Below, piece after piece: positions 1 to 11,479 of a stretch of DNA of 32,238 nt (positions are counted from its first letter, which is position 1; every line of letters starts with the position of its first letter). The stretch covers positions 1 through 32,238 of the forward strand of contig CANLLF010000007.1 in the NCBI GenBank assembly GCA_947491935.1. The letters run 5' to 3'. The position numbers and the translations under genes were made by a program. The DNA is from an uncultured Roseicyclus sp. Lineage in GTDB: Bacteria; Pseudomonadota; Alphaproteobacteria; Rhodobacterales; Rhodobacteraceae. The notes under the pieces were generated by a model. It saw only the letters and a program-made list of their open reading frames with translations, was not told the DNA's origin and searched no databases.

Positions 1-76
1 TCTTCCCGTGGTCAACATGACCAATCGTGCCGATGTTCACATGCGGCTTGTTACGTTCAAACTTTTCCTTTGCCAT
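1..76 (-). CDS. tuf: Elongation factor Tu, N-terminal fragment (runs off window)
   Basis: The first 25 codons of EF-Tu, which delivers aminoacyl-tRNA to the ribosome as a GTP complex. The visible protein starts [20 protein letters not shown] and continues into VDHGK, the start of the GTP-binding P-loop (GHVDHGKT in the family). The ATG is at 76-74, preceded by a clear Shine-Dalgarno GGAGG a few bases upstream. It follows fusA by 78 bp in the same direction, the normal str-operon order (rpsL-rpsG-fusA-tuf). The gene is cut by the window edge, so nothing can be said about the rest, or about a second tuf copy. Confidence 0.97.
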
Positions 77-81
77 GATGG

Positions 82-154
82 CCTCCTGGTTTGGTGTGCG
101 GACCGCGCGGAACGCGGCCCTACGGTTGGGGCGGGCGGCGTCACCGCCCCGCCG
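82..154 (-). other. fusA-tuf spacer with two GC hairpins
   Basis: Read on the minus strand, this spacer can fold into two GC-rich hairpins: one around 129-146 (GGGCGG/CCGCCC arms) and one around 101-120 (GGCCGCG pairing with CGCGGTC through one G-U). Neither is followed by a T run, so they are not intrinsic terminators. They may protect or process the mRNA between fusA and tuf, whose expression levels usually differ; that role is inference. Confidence 0.35.
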
Positions 155-2275
155 TTATGCGTATTTTGCCTGGATCTCTTCCGAGATGTTGTTCGGAACC
201 GGCTCGTAATGGTCGAACTGCATCGTGAACTGCGCGCGGCCCGAAGACATGGAGCGCAGGGTGTTGATGTAGCCGAACATGTTGGCCAGCGGCACGAAGG
301 CGTCGATCGCGATGGCATTGCCGCGCGTATCCTGACCCTGCACCTGACCGCGACGGGACGTGAGGTCGCCGATGATACCACCGGTGTAATCCTCGGGCGT
401 CACCACCTCGACCTTCATGATCGGCTCAAGCAGCTTTGCGCCGGCCTTCTTCATGCCTTCGCGCATGCCCATGCGGGCGGCGATTTCGAAGGCCAGAACC
501 GATGAGTCCACATCGTGGAACTTGCCATCAACGAGGGCCACTTTGAAGTCGATCACGGGGAAGCCGGCCAGCGGGCCGCTATCCATAACGGACTTGATGC
601 CCTTTTCCACGCCCGGAATGTATTCCTTGGGCACGGCACCACCGACGATCTTGGACTCGAACGAATAGCCTTCACCCGGCTCCGTCGGCGTGATGACCAG
701 CTTGACCTCGGCATACTGACCAGACCCACCCGACTGCTTCTTGTGGGTGTAGGTATGTTCAACCTCGTGGCCGATCGTTTCACGGTAGGCCACCTGGGGC
801 GCACCGATATTGGCCTCAACCTTGAACTCGCGCTTCATGCGGTCGACGAGAATGTCGAGGTGAAGTTCGCCCATGCCCTTCATGATGGTCTGACCGGATT
901 CGAGATCCGTCTCCACCCGGAAGGAGGGGTCTTCGGCCGCCAGACGCTGCAGCGCCGTCGCCATCTTCTCCTGGTCGGCCTTCGTCTTGGGCTCGACCGC
1001 GATCTCGATCACCGGATCCGGGAACGTCATCGTTTCCAGAACCACCGGATCCTGCTTGTCGCATAGCGTGTCCCCGGTTGTGGTGTTCTTCAGACCACCC
1101 AGCGCGATGATGTCCCCGGCGAAGGCTTCGTCGATCTCTTCGCGGTTGTTGGAATGCATCATCATCATGCGGCCGACGCGTTCGTTGTTGTCCTTGGTGG
1201 AGTTCAACATCGTGTCGCCCTTCTTGAGCTGACCGGAATAGATCCGGACAAACGTCAAGGAGCCCACAAACGGGTCGTTCATGATTTTGAAGGCCAGGCC
1301 CGAGAAGGCCATGTTGTCATCGGCACGGCGCGGGATGTTACGGGTTTCCGTCTCATCACCCGGCTTGAAGCCCATGTAATCGACCACGTCGAGCGGGCTC
1401 GGCAGGTAATCGATCACGGCGTTCAGAAGCGGCTGGACGCCCTTGTTCTTGAACGCAGAGCCCCCCAGAACCGGCACGAAGGCCATTTCCAGCGTGCCCT
1501 TGCGCAGCAGCGCGCGCAGGGTTGCGACATCGGGCTCGGCCGCGTCCATCAGGTACGCTTCCATCGCGTCGTCGTCCATTTCGACGGCGGCTTCGATCAT
1601 CTTGCCGCGCCATTCATCGGCCATGGCTTTCAGACTGTCGCGGATCGGCGCCTTGACCCAGGACGCACCCAGATCTTCGCCTTGCCACAGCCACTCTTCC
1701 ATGGTGACGAGGTCGATCAGACCTTCCAGCTCGGTCTCGGCCCCGATCGGGATGCCGACGGGCACGGCGCGGGCGCCGGTGCGATCCTCGATCATGTGGA
1801 CGCAATTGAAGAAATCCGCGCCGATCTTGTCCATCTTGTTGACGAACACCATACGCGGAACCTTGTAGCGGTCAGCCTGACGCCACACGGTCTCGGTCTG
1901 CGGCTCCACACCGGCATTGGCATCCAGCACGCAAACGGCACCGTCGAGAACGGCCAGCGAGCGCTCGACCTCAATGGTGAAGTCCACGTGGCCGGGGGTG
2001 TCGATGATGTTCAGGCGGTGCTTGGGGCTGTCGGGCGTCTTACCGTCTTCGGTGCGTTCCCAGAACGTGGTCGTCGCAGCGGACGTGATGGTGATCCCGC
2101 GTTCCTGCTCCTGCTCCATCCAGTCCATGGTGGCCGCACCATCGTGCACCTCACCGATGTTGTGGGACTTGCCGGTGTAATACAGGATCCGCTCGGAACA
2201 GGTGGTCTTGCCCGCATCGATGTGGGCCATGATCCCGAAGTTCCGGTAGCGGTCGAGGGGATAATCGCGTGCCAT
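155..2275 (-). CDS. fusA: Elongation factor G
   Basis: Translational GTPase that drives ribosomal translocation and, with the recycling factor, ribosome recycling in the cytoplasm. The 706-residue product has the usual bacterial EF-G length. GTPase motifs are in order: P-loop AHIDAGKT (17-24), switch I RGITI (59-63), DTPGH (92-96) and NKMD (146-149). The C-terminal part keeps EF-G signatures such as GMGELHLDI and the YTGGIIGDL segment of domain V. The ATG at 2275 follows an AGGA-type ribosome binding site. It lies 63 bp after rpsG and before tuf in the same direction, so it belongs to the str operon read from the promoter at 3416-3444. No frameshift or missing motif is seen. Confidence 0.98.
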   Translation of the reverse strand: MARDYPLDRYRNFGIMAHIDAGKTTCSERILYYTGKSHNIGEVHDGAATMDWMEQEQERGITITSAATTTFWERTEDGKTPDSPKHRLNIIDTPGHVDFTIEVERSLAVLDGAVCVLDANAGVEPQTETVWRQADRYKVPRMVFVNKMDKIGADFFNCVHMIEDRTGARAVPVGIPIGAETELEGLIDLVTMEEWLWQGEDLGASWVKAPIRDSLKAMADEWRGKMIEAAVEMDDDAMEAYLMDAAEPDVATLRALLRKGTLEMAFVPVLGGSAFKNKGVQPLLNAVIDYLPSPLDVVDYMGFKPGDETETRNIPRRADDNMAFSGLAFKIMNDPFVGSLTFVRIYSGQLKKGDTMLNSTKDNNERVGRMMMMHSNNREEIDEAFAGDIIALGGLKNTTTGDTLCDKQDPVVLETMTFPDPVIEIAVEPKTKADQEKMATALQRLAAEDPSFRVETDLESGQTIMKGMGELHLDILVDRMKREFKVEANIGAPQVAYRETIGHEVEHTYTHKKQSGGSGQYAEVKLVITPTEPGEGYSFESKIVGGAVPKEYIPGVEKGIKSVMDSGPLAGFPVIDFKVALVDGKFHDVDSSVLAFEIAARMGMREGMKKAGAKLLEPIMKVEVVTPEDYTGGIIGDLTSRRGQVQGQDTRGNAIAIDAFVPLANMFGYINTLRSMSSGRAQFTMQFDHYEPVPNNISEEIQAKYA

Positions 2276-2309
2276 GGGGATGTCCTAAGGCTTGAGTTTA
2301 TAACGGATA

Positions 2310-2330
2310 GCGGCCCCCGGACGGGGCCGC
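2310..2330 (-). other. Hairpin in rpsG-fusA spacer
   Basis: A perfect 8-bp GC stem (GCGGCCCC/GGGGCCGC) with a 5-nt loop starts 8 bp after the rpsG stop. No T run follows it, so a plain terminator is unlikely. It could act as an mRNA-processing or partial attenuation element that sets the ratio of S7 to EF-G; that is inference. Confidence 0.4.
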
Positions 2331-2338
2331 CTGATCGC

Positions 2339-2809
2339 TTACCAGCGGTAGTGGCTGAACGCGCGGTTGGCGTCGGCCATCTTGTGGGTGTCTTCGCGCT
2401 TCTTCACGGCGGAACCACGCATGTTGACGGCATCGACCAGCTCACCGGCCAGACGCTCTTCCATCGTGTTCTCGTTGCGGGCGCGCGACGCGTTGATCAG
2501 CCAGCGGATCGCCAGCGCTTCGCGACGCTCGGGGCGCACATCGACGGGCACCTGGTAGGTGGCACCCCCCACACGGCGCGAGCGCACCTCAACCGCGGGT
2601 TTGATGTTGTCGAGCGCTTCGTGGAACACTTCCACGGGCGCGCGCTTCAGCTTGTCTTCGACGCGGTCAAACGCGTTGTAGACGATGCGCTCTGCGACCG
2701 ACTTCTTGCCGTCGATCATCAGGTTGTTCATGAATTTGGTCAGGACCATATCGCCAAACTTGGCGTCGGGCAGGACCTGGCGTTTTTCGGCGGCGTGACG
2801 ACGCGACAT
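2339..2809 (-). CDS. rpsG: 30S ribosomal protein S7
   Basis: Primary 16S rRNA-binding protein that nucleates assembly of the head of the small subunit and contacts the E-site tRNA. The 156-residue product has the normal length and typical S7 sequence: [10 protein letters not shown] at the N-terminus, the [19 protein letters not shown] segment, and the basic ending NRAFSHYRW. The ATG at 2809 is preceded by AGAAGGA at good spacing. It starts 15 bp after rpsL, so the two are co-transcribed and probably translationally linked. In enterobacteria S7 is the autogenous repressor of this operon; I see no defined target here. Confidence 0.98.
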   Translation of the reverse strand: MSRRHAAEKRQVLPDAKFGDMVLTKFMNNLMIDGKKSVAERIVYNAFDRVEDKLKRAPVEVFHEALDNIKPAVEVRSRRVGGATYQVPVDVRPERREALAIRWLINASRARNENTMEERLAGELVDAVNMRGSAVKKREDTHKMADANRAFSHYRW

Positions 2810-2824
2810 CGCTCAATCCTTCTC

Positions 2825-3196
2825 TTACTTGGGGCGCTTGGCGCCGTATTTCGAACGACGCTGGCGACGGTCTTTGACGCCCTGCGTATCAAGCACACCG
2901 CGCAGGATGTGGTAGCGGACGCCCGGAAGGTCTTTCACACGGCCGCCACGGATCAGAACCACGGAGTGTTCCTGAAGGTTATGGCTTTCACCCGGGATGT
3001 AGCTGATGACCTCGTAGCCGTTGGTCAGGCGCACCTTCGCAACCTTCCGCATGGCCGAGTTCGGCTTCTTCGGAGTGGTCGTGTAGACGCGCGTGCAAAC
3101 GCCACGTTTTTGCGGGCAGCTCTCCAGGTGCAGCGACTTGGAGCGTTTTACTTTGGGCTGCCGCGGTTTGCGGATCAGCTGTTGAATCGTCGGCAT
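2825..3196 (-). CDS. rpsL: 30S ribosomal protein S12
   Basis: Decoding-centre protein of the small subunit, first gene of the str operon. The 123-residue protein has the family hallmarks [20 protein letters not shown] and [13 protein letters not shown]. Lys43 and Lys88, the main sites of streptomycin-resistance substitutions, are both wild type, as is Asp89, the residue methylthiolated in many bacteria. The ATG at 3196 has a GGGGAG ribosome binding site. The gene is preceded by a leader of about 210 nt from a strong predicted promoter. Confidence 0.98.
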   Translation of the reverse strand: MPTIQQLIRKPRQPKVKRSKSLHLESCPQKRGVCTRVYTTTPKKPNSAMRKVAKVRLTNGYEVISYIPGESHNLQEHSVVLIRGGRVKDLPGVRYHILRGVLDTQGVKDRRQRRSKYGAKRPK

Positions 3197-3415
3197 GGGG
3201 TCTCCCCGGTTTGCTCTCTCATGTCAGCGGTGCCTTCGCGCGTGCGGCCGGACCGCACAAAAACACCAAAACCGCATGCGTCCTTTCCCTACCTGGAGGA
3301 CGCCGCGGTGGAATTCCCAGAGGATCGGGGCTGTCAAATCGCCCGGATCGTGGCCACTTCAGATCTGTATGTCAGCCACGCAAGGCACCCTTGGGCTGCC
3401 GGGCCGAGTGCGCGC

Positions 3416-3444
3416 GATATAGGAGGTTGGGGTTGGGGTGTCAA
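3416..3444 (-). promoter_or_regulatory. Predicted str-operon promoter (TTGACA-17-TATATC)
   Basis: On the minus strand a perfect -35 TTGACA (3444-3439) is separated by 17 bp from a -10 TATATC (3421-3416), which would start a transcript near 3409 with a leader of about 210 nt before rpsL. The promoter lies just past the stop of the glycosyltransferase gene, so rpsL is independent of it. The spacer is unusual: it is made of CCCCAA repeats, giving a G-rich plus strand. A second TTGACA at 3337-3332 has no convincing -10. I see no other gene between 3197 and 3465. Confidence 0.7.
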
Positions 3445-3446
3445 CA

Positions 3447-3458
3447 GCGCCGCGGCGC
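3447..3458. repeat. 12-bp perfect GC palindrome next to the str promoter
   Basis: GCGCCGCGGCGC is a perfect palindrome between the glycosyltransferase stop codon and the -35 box of the str promoter. It could form a small hairpin at the end of the upstream mRNA, but no T run follows, so I do not call it a terminator. Confidence 0.4.
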
Positions 3459-3465
3459 AGCGGCG

Positions 3466-4296
3466 TTAGCTTTTCGTCAAGGCGCTCCATTCAGCCTGAA
3501 ATGCCGGTAAATCAATGGAAAACCGCCGCTCGATCATCGGGGCGATTTCGTCGTCGCGCAGGGGCACCGGCTGACCGGCTCGAAACGGCGTCCTGGCATC
3601 ATTATGGTCGTGATCTCCGCGGATGAACATGACCTGATCGGTCAGGTTCACGAACGGCACCCGGGCCCAGATCTTGTGATGGGGGAAATCCATGATGATG
3701 GCTTCGTCATCGGGCTTGAGATAGAGGGCCAGCCCGGCGGACCAGCAATGGGTGTTGAGCACATGGGTCCGGATCACCCCATCGTCGCGCGCCTGAAGCA
3801 CGACGCCCTTGCCGTGATCCAACGCCACCCGCCCGGCAAAGTTCGCCAACCGCCCAACCTTGTTCCAGCTGCGGCGCAGGTGATGCACGTAATCAACGGC
3901 CACCGCATCATCGTCATCCAGCCGGAACTCCGCCACAACCGCACGCGCTGCATCGCGTCCACCCCACATCACGTCGCGGCAGATCGCCCGGTGATCGCCA
4001 GCCTCACGCCAATGGGCCTTGATCTGCGGCACATCCTTGATGGCCGTCTCAACCCGGGACCGCCAGGGCTCGGGGAAATCCTCTCCCAATAGAAGATGCA
4101 TGGTGAATTCAGAATCGGTTTGGGCGCGCAGCGGTGGCAGGAATACGTGCTCGAACCAAAGAGTTCGCTCGTCCAGCCGCTTGGGCGCGTAAAGCGCGGC
4201 CCGCCGCGCGTCCAAGCTGTTGTGATACTTCTTGAACCCACCGGTGCAGGGAAACGAGAACCGGCAGAGCCCCTGAACCTGAACACCATCAGCCAC
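3466..4296 (-). CDS. Putative rhamnosyltransferase-like glycosyltransferase (copy B)
   Basis: A 276-residue cytoplasmic protein resembling the family annotated as putative rhamnosyl transferase. Residues 127-130 are a run of four Asp in the context RLDDDDAVAVDYV, a DxD-type site expected to bind a metal and nucleotide-sugar. Other shared blocks are GLCRFSF near residue 9 and PPLRAQTDSEF near 54. No signal peptide or membrane segment is seen. It starts with GTG at 4296 and overlaps the end of the EamA-family gene by 8 bp (GTGGCTGA), which argues for translational coupling. It is a paralogue of the protein at 5152-6066, with the Asp run at the same residue numbers. Sugar and acceptor cannot be told from sequence. 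Confidence 0.75.
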   Translation of the reverse strand: MADGVQVQGLCRFSFPCTGGFKKYHNSLDARRAALYAPKRLDERTLWFEHVFLPPLRAQTDSEFTMHLLLGEDFPEPWRSRVETAIKDVPQIKAHWREAGDHRAICRDVMWGGRDAARAVVAEFRLDDDDAVAVDYVHHLRRSWNKVGRLANFAGRVALDHGKGVVLQARDDGVIRTHVLNTHCWSAGLALYLKPDDEAIIMDFPHHKIWARVPFVNLTDQVMFIRGDHDHNDARTPFRAGQPVPLRDDEIAPMIERRFSIDLPAFQAEWSALTKS

Positions 4297-5155
4297 GGGC
4301 CACCTGCCGTTCCCGGATCAGGGTGAAGACGCCTGTTGCCACAACGATGCCAGCCCCGGTCAGGGCAAGTGCATTCGGCAATTCGTCGAACACGATGACG
4401 CCAAGGATCAACGCGAAGATCAGGGCCGTGTAGCGAAACGGCGAGGTCACCGAGACATCACCCGTCCGCATCACGAAGATCGACAGGACATATCCGCCAA
4501 TGATGAAAATCGCGCAAAGCACCAGATAGCCCGCGTCCCGCGTGGTGACAGGAACCCAGTCGATGGTCAGGGACATGACGCCGCCAAACACGCACACGGC
4601 CGCCGCCGTCAGCACGGCGACCGACATCAGCGGCACGTCGTCAGAGAACGCCCGCGTCGCCAGATCGCGCCCGGCCACCAGGGCCACCGCCCCCAGCGCC
4701 AGAAGCGAATAGGCGTTGAACCCCTCCGTGCCCGGTTGCACGATCAGCAGCACGCCGAACGCGCCCACCCCAATGGCCGTCCAGCGCCGCCAGCCGACCT
4801 CCTCGCCAAACAACACGGCTGCGCCCAGGGTCACGGCCAGCGGCAGGGCGGCCAGGATCGCGGTTGCATTGGCGATAGCCATGTTCACCAGCGCGGTCAG
4901 GAACGTCACCACGGTCAACACCTCGAACACGGTTCTGAGCATCACCTTCATCCGGTCGCCGCGTGGAATGCGAAAGCTGAGCTTGCCGAACGCCACGACA
5001 ACCGTCGCCAGCATGGCCGTTGTCAGCAGGCCACGAAGAAACACAATCTGAAACAGTGGCATGTTCTGGGCCAGCAGTTTTACGACCACGTCGTTCAGGG
5101 TGAACGCCGCCATCGATCCCATCATCAACAACGCGCCTTTCACATTCGGGCTCAT
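4289..5155 (-). CDS. EamA/DMT-family membrane transporter
   Basis: Predicted inner-membrane exporter of the drug/metabolite transporter superfamily. The 288-residue protein is a succession of about ten hydrophobic segments, starting at residues 8-28, and reads as two repeats of five helices. Family members export amino acids, purines or other small metabolites; the substrate here is unknown. The start ATG at 5155 overlaps the stop of the upstream glycosyltransferase (ATGA), and its own end overlaps the next glycosyltransferase by 8 bp. The three genes are therefore one translationally coupled unit. Its placement between two glycosyltransferases is odd and may mean it handles a glycan precursor, but that is only an inference. 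Confidence 0.85.
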   Translation of the reverse strand: MSPNVKGALLMMGSMAAFTLNDVVVKLLAQNMPLFQIVFLRGLLTTAMLATVVVAFGKLSFRIPRGDRMKVMLRTVFEVLTVVTFLTALVNMAIANATAILAALPLAVTLGAAVLFGEEVGWRRWTAIGVGAFGVLLIVQPGTEGFNAYSLLALGAVALVAGRDLATRAFSDDVPLMSVAVLTAAAVCVFGGVMSLTIDWVPVTTRDAGYLVLCAIFIIGGYVLSIFVMRTGDVSVTSPFRYTALIFALILGVIVFDELPNALALTGAGIVVATGVFTLIRERQVARG

Positions 5156-6066
5156 TCCGCCGCGCCGTCCGTGCCGTCGTCATCGGCCATGTCCGCATCC
5201 GCTTCCGATGCCAGTTGCCGCGCCATCCCGGAGCCTTCTTCGTGCAGCTTCTTCATTATCGGCAACAGCCGCTTGGGGTTCAGGCCAAACCGTTCGCGGA
5301 ACAGTTTGCGGGCCTGCCAATCCGGCAATTGCAGGGCGGGGGGCGGGATCGACCGGTCGCTGTCATTGTGCGCATGAAGCGTGCGCACAAACATGAAATC
5401 GTGCGGATCGATCCAGCACCTTGCATGGGCCGCCAGCTTGCGGTGGTTCCAGCGATAGATGTTTTCTATCGCATCGGGACGCGTGATCATCGCGCTGGCC
5501 AGACCCAGCGGCATCACTTCGGAGTGGTCCCAGAACTGATCTGCGTCGCGCTTCATGTCCCAGTAGATGCCGCGATGGAAGCAAACCGCCGCAGGTACCT
5601 CCTTCGTGGCCCAGTTCAGCTTGATGAGATTGTCCGAAATCTCCCGCGTCTTTTCGATGAAGTCGATGGCCACTGCGTCGTCATCATCGATGCGAAACCC
5701 AGTCACAAAATCGGTTGGCTCTGAAACGCCTTTGCGAAATGCCCGGCGCGAGGACTGCAAGGGGCCGACAGGATCAATGGCGCATATATCAAGAAACGTG
5801 TGCGCCTCCTTTAATGCGCGCAAACGTCTGCGCCATGGGCCGGGCATGCTTTTGCCAATCAGAACCACAAGGCGGAAATCCAAATCCGTTTGCGCGGCGA
5901 GCGACGGCAGGCAGATATTCTCGAAATAGGCAAAGCGGCGCTCCATCCGCCCGGGTGCATAGAGCTGCCGTGCAGCCTCTTCCGGCCCGCCTTTCAGCGT
6001 CTGGAACCCCGCATCGCCGAGGTAAGAGAACCGACATACGCCAATGACCTTGTTCACTATACCCAT
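5152..6066 (-). CDS. Putative rhamnosyltransferase-like glycosyltransferase (copy A)
   Basis: A 304-residue protein of the same family as the 276-residue one at 3466-4296. It has GVCRFSYLGDAGF near residue 9, FENICLPSLAAQTDLDF near 48 and RIDDDDAVAIDFI with the Asp run at 127-130, all aligned with its paralogue. It carries an extra acidic C-terminal tail (EADADMADDDGTDG) that the other copy lacks. No membrane segment is visible. The ATG at 6066 has an AAGGG site about 8 bases upstream. It is the first gene of the overlapping glycosyltransferase-transporter-glycosyltransferase set and begins 70 bp after the DUF1801-like gene. Surface polysaccharide or glycolipid decoration is the likeliest role. 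Confidence 0.75.
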   Translation of the reverse strand: MGIVNKVIGVCRFSYLGDAGFQTLKGGPEEAARQLYAPGRMERRFAYFENICLPSLAAQTDLDFRLVVLIGKSMPGPWRRRLRALKEAHTFLDICAIDPVGPLQSSRRAFRKGVSEPTDFVTGFRIDDDDAVAIDFIEKTREISDNLIKLNWATKEVPAAVCFHRGIYWDMKRDADQFWDHSEVMPLGLASAMITRPDAIENIYRWNHRKLAAHARCWIDPHDFMFVRTLHAHNDSDRSIPPPALQLPDWQARKLFRERFGLNPKRLLPIMKKLHEEGSGMARQLASEADADMADDDGTDGAAE

Positions 6067-6136
6067 CGCCCGGCCCTTACCTGCCTGATGAGCCGAACGT
6101 TAAGGGAAAGTGGCGGGATGGGGAATCCCCGGCGGA

Positions 6137-6454
6137 TCAGGCCAGGGCCTGACGCAGGAAGGTCTCAACCGATTTGTCATCGATATCCGACAATGCCTCC
6201 AGCTTGAGGTGCCGGCGCGCCTTGCCTTTCCCCTCCAACAGACCATCGGGATCGTCAAACGCGGCCCCGTCCGAGAACTCTACGGACACATGGTTTGTGT
6301 AGACGAACACGCCCGCGACAAAGGCATTGGGCTGCGTTGCATCGGGCACCATGACGTCCCCGCCATATTTAGGGCTCATCGTCAGGTCTGGCGCGATCTT
6401 GATTGCGAGGGCTTTCACCGCATCCGCGATGTCGCGCAGGGGCGTATCATCCAT
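6137..6454 (-). CDS. DUF1801-like small protein
   Basis: A 105-residue soluble protein resembling small DUF1801/YdhG-like proteins: an N-terminal helix (MDDTPLRDIADAVKAL), a central strand-rich part with TMSPKYGGDVMV and VSVEFSDGAAF, then GKGKARRHLKLE and a C-terminal helix. The molecular function of this family is not settled. I chose the ATG at 6454 rather than an in-frame upstream ATG because it follows GGGGAGGA at ideal spacing and overlaps the stop of the upstream VOC gene by 8 bp. The two are therefore coupled. Family assignment is by pattern only. Confidence 0.6.
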   Translation of the reverse strand: MDDTPLRDIADAVKALAIKIAPDLTMSPKYGGDVMVPDATQPNAFVAGVFVYTNHVSVEFSDGAAFDDPDGLLEGKGKARRHLKLEALSDIDDKSVETFLRQALA

Positions 6455-6806
6455 GGGCGTCCTCCCCATCGATGCTCCATACCGCCATTTCGGTGCCACC
6501 GGGTTCGCGGAACTGGAACCTGCGCCCGCCGGGGAACGAGAAGATCTCCCGCGTGATCTCGGCCCCCGCCGCCTTGACGCGCGCCAGCATAGCTTCGAGA
6601 TCGTCGGCCCGGATCACAGGCAGGGGCGGGCGGAGCGGCCCACGTTCAACACCGCCGGACAGGCCCGCGCCCTGAATATCCTTATAATCCGGGCCGTAAT
6701 CGATGTATGTCCAGCCAAAGGCCTCGGTGAAAAAGGCTTGCGTCTTCTCGATCTCCGGCGACGTGAATTCGAGGTAATCGAGGGGCGGTTGGGCATCATC
6801 GGTCAT
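6447..6806 (-). CDS. VOC-family (glyoxalase/bleomycin-resistance fold) protein
   Basis: A 119-residue single-domain VOC protein. The beta-alpha-beta pattern is recognisable: YLEFTSPEIEKTQAFFTEAFGW at the N-terminus, a variable middle, then an ADDLEAMLARVKAAGAEI helix and FREPGGTEMAVW strand at the C-terminus. The family covers glyoxalases, dioxygenases and resistance proteins; the usual first-strand metal His is not present, so a catalytic role cannot be assumed. It lies downstream of the rpoC terminator and overlaps the DUF1801-like gene, making a two-gene unit. The first codon is the ATG at 6806. Confidence 0.75.
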   Translation of the reverse strand: MTDDAQPPLDYLEFTSPEIEKTQAFFTEAFGWTYIDYGPDYKDIQGAGLSGGVERGPLRPPLPVIRADDLEAMLARVKAAGAEITREIFSFPGGRRFQFREPGGTEMAVWSIDGEDAHG

Positions 6807-6905
6807 GGCGGCGGTCCCGGCTGGAAGGCGTATGCCCCGGACCCTAGACTGCCTGCCCGCGAACGCCTAGCGCGGCGGCGCACTCCCGTGACATGTCCTG
6901 CCAAA

Positions 6906-6940
6906 TGAAAACGCCCCGCCATTTCGGGCGGGGCGTTTCA
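6906..6940 (-). terminator. Intrinsic terminator after rpoC
   Basis: A 14-bp GC-rich stem (ACGCCCCGCC/GGCGGGGCGT core) with a 6-nt loop lies about 20 bp past the rpoC stop. On the minus strand it ends in TTTTC, followed by ATTT. It closes the rplJL-rpoBC transcript. Because the arms carry A and T runs on both sides it could also work in the other direction. Confidence 0.85.
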
Positions 6941-6959
6941 AAGTCGATTGCGCAGGGGA

Positions 6960-11186
<4,227 letters not shown>

Positions 11187-11200
11187 GGGAAGACCTTTCC

Positions 11201-11479
11201 TTAATTAGCGCATTGGAAGCGCACAAAATCGGCTCCACCGGCGACGGTGATGTTCTCTTCATATGCGGCGACGAATTGGTCGCCGTGGCAGATAGCGGCG
11301 GCAATCGCACGGTTGTTGCGATTGCCGAAATGCTGAGGGATCACGCCTGACACGACGCCTTCGGGGCTCAGTTCCATCCGAATGCTCGAATAGAAAGTGC
11401 TCAGTTCACTCCACAGGAATCCTCCTGCGGCGCAAATCGCCCCGAACAAAAGCGTCAGTATCACGCGCAGCCACCTCAC
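11201..11479 (-). CDS. Small predicted membrane protein between rpoB and rpoC
   Basis: A 92-residue protein of unknown function, not recognised as a named family. Residues 4-23 form one hydrophobic segment ([18 protein letters not shown] region), either a membrane anchor or an uncleaved signal; the rest is polar and probably outside the membrane. Cysteines are at 16, 64 and 90, and the last two could form a disulfide. It starts with GTG at 11479, and this GTG overlaps the rpoB TGA stop (GTGA), the classical sign of translational coupling. Its stop lies 14 bp before rpoC. It is thus co-transcribed with, and probably expressed in proportion to, RNA polymerase. Codon use matches its neighbours. 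Confidence 0.8.
   Translation of the reverse strand: MRWLRVILTLLFGAICAAGGFLWSELSTFYSSIRMELSPEGVVSGVIPQHFGNRNNRAIAAAICHGDQFVAAYEENITVAGGADFVRFQCAN

Noticed and set aside
1154-3469. 771-codon plus-strand open frame across fusA, rpsG and rpsL
   Set aside because: It runs antisense to three certain genes. Long antisense frames are expected in GC-rich DNA with biased third positions, and the translation is His/Arg-rich with no recognisable domain.
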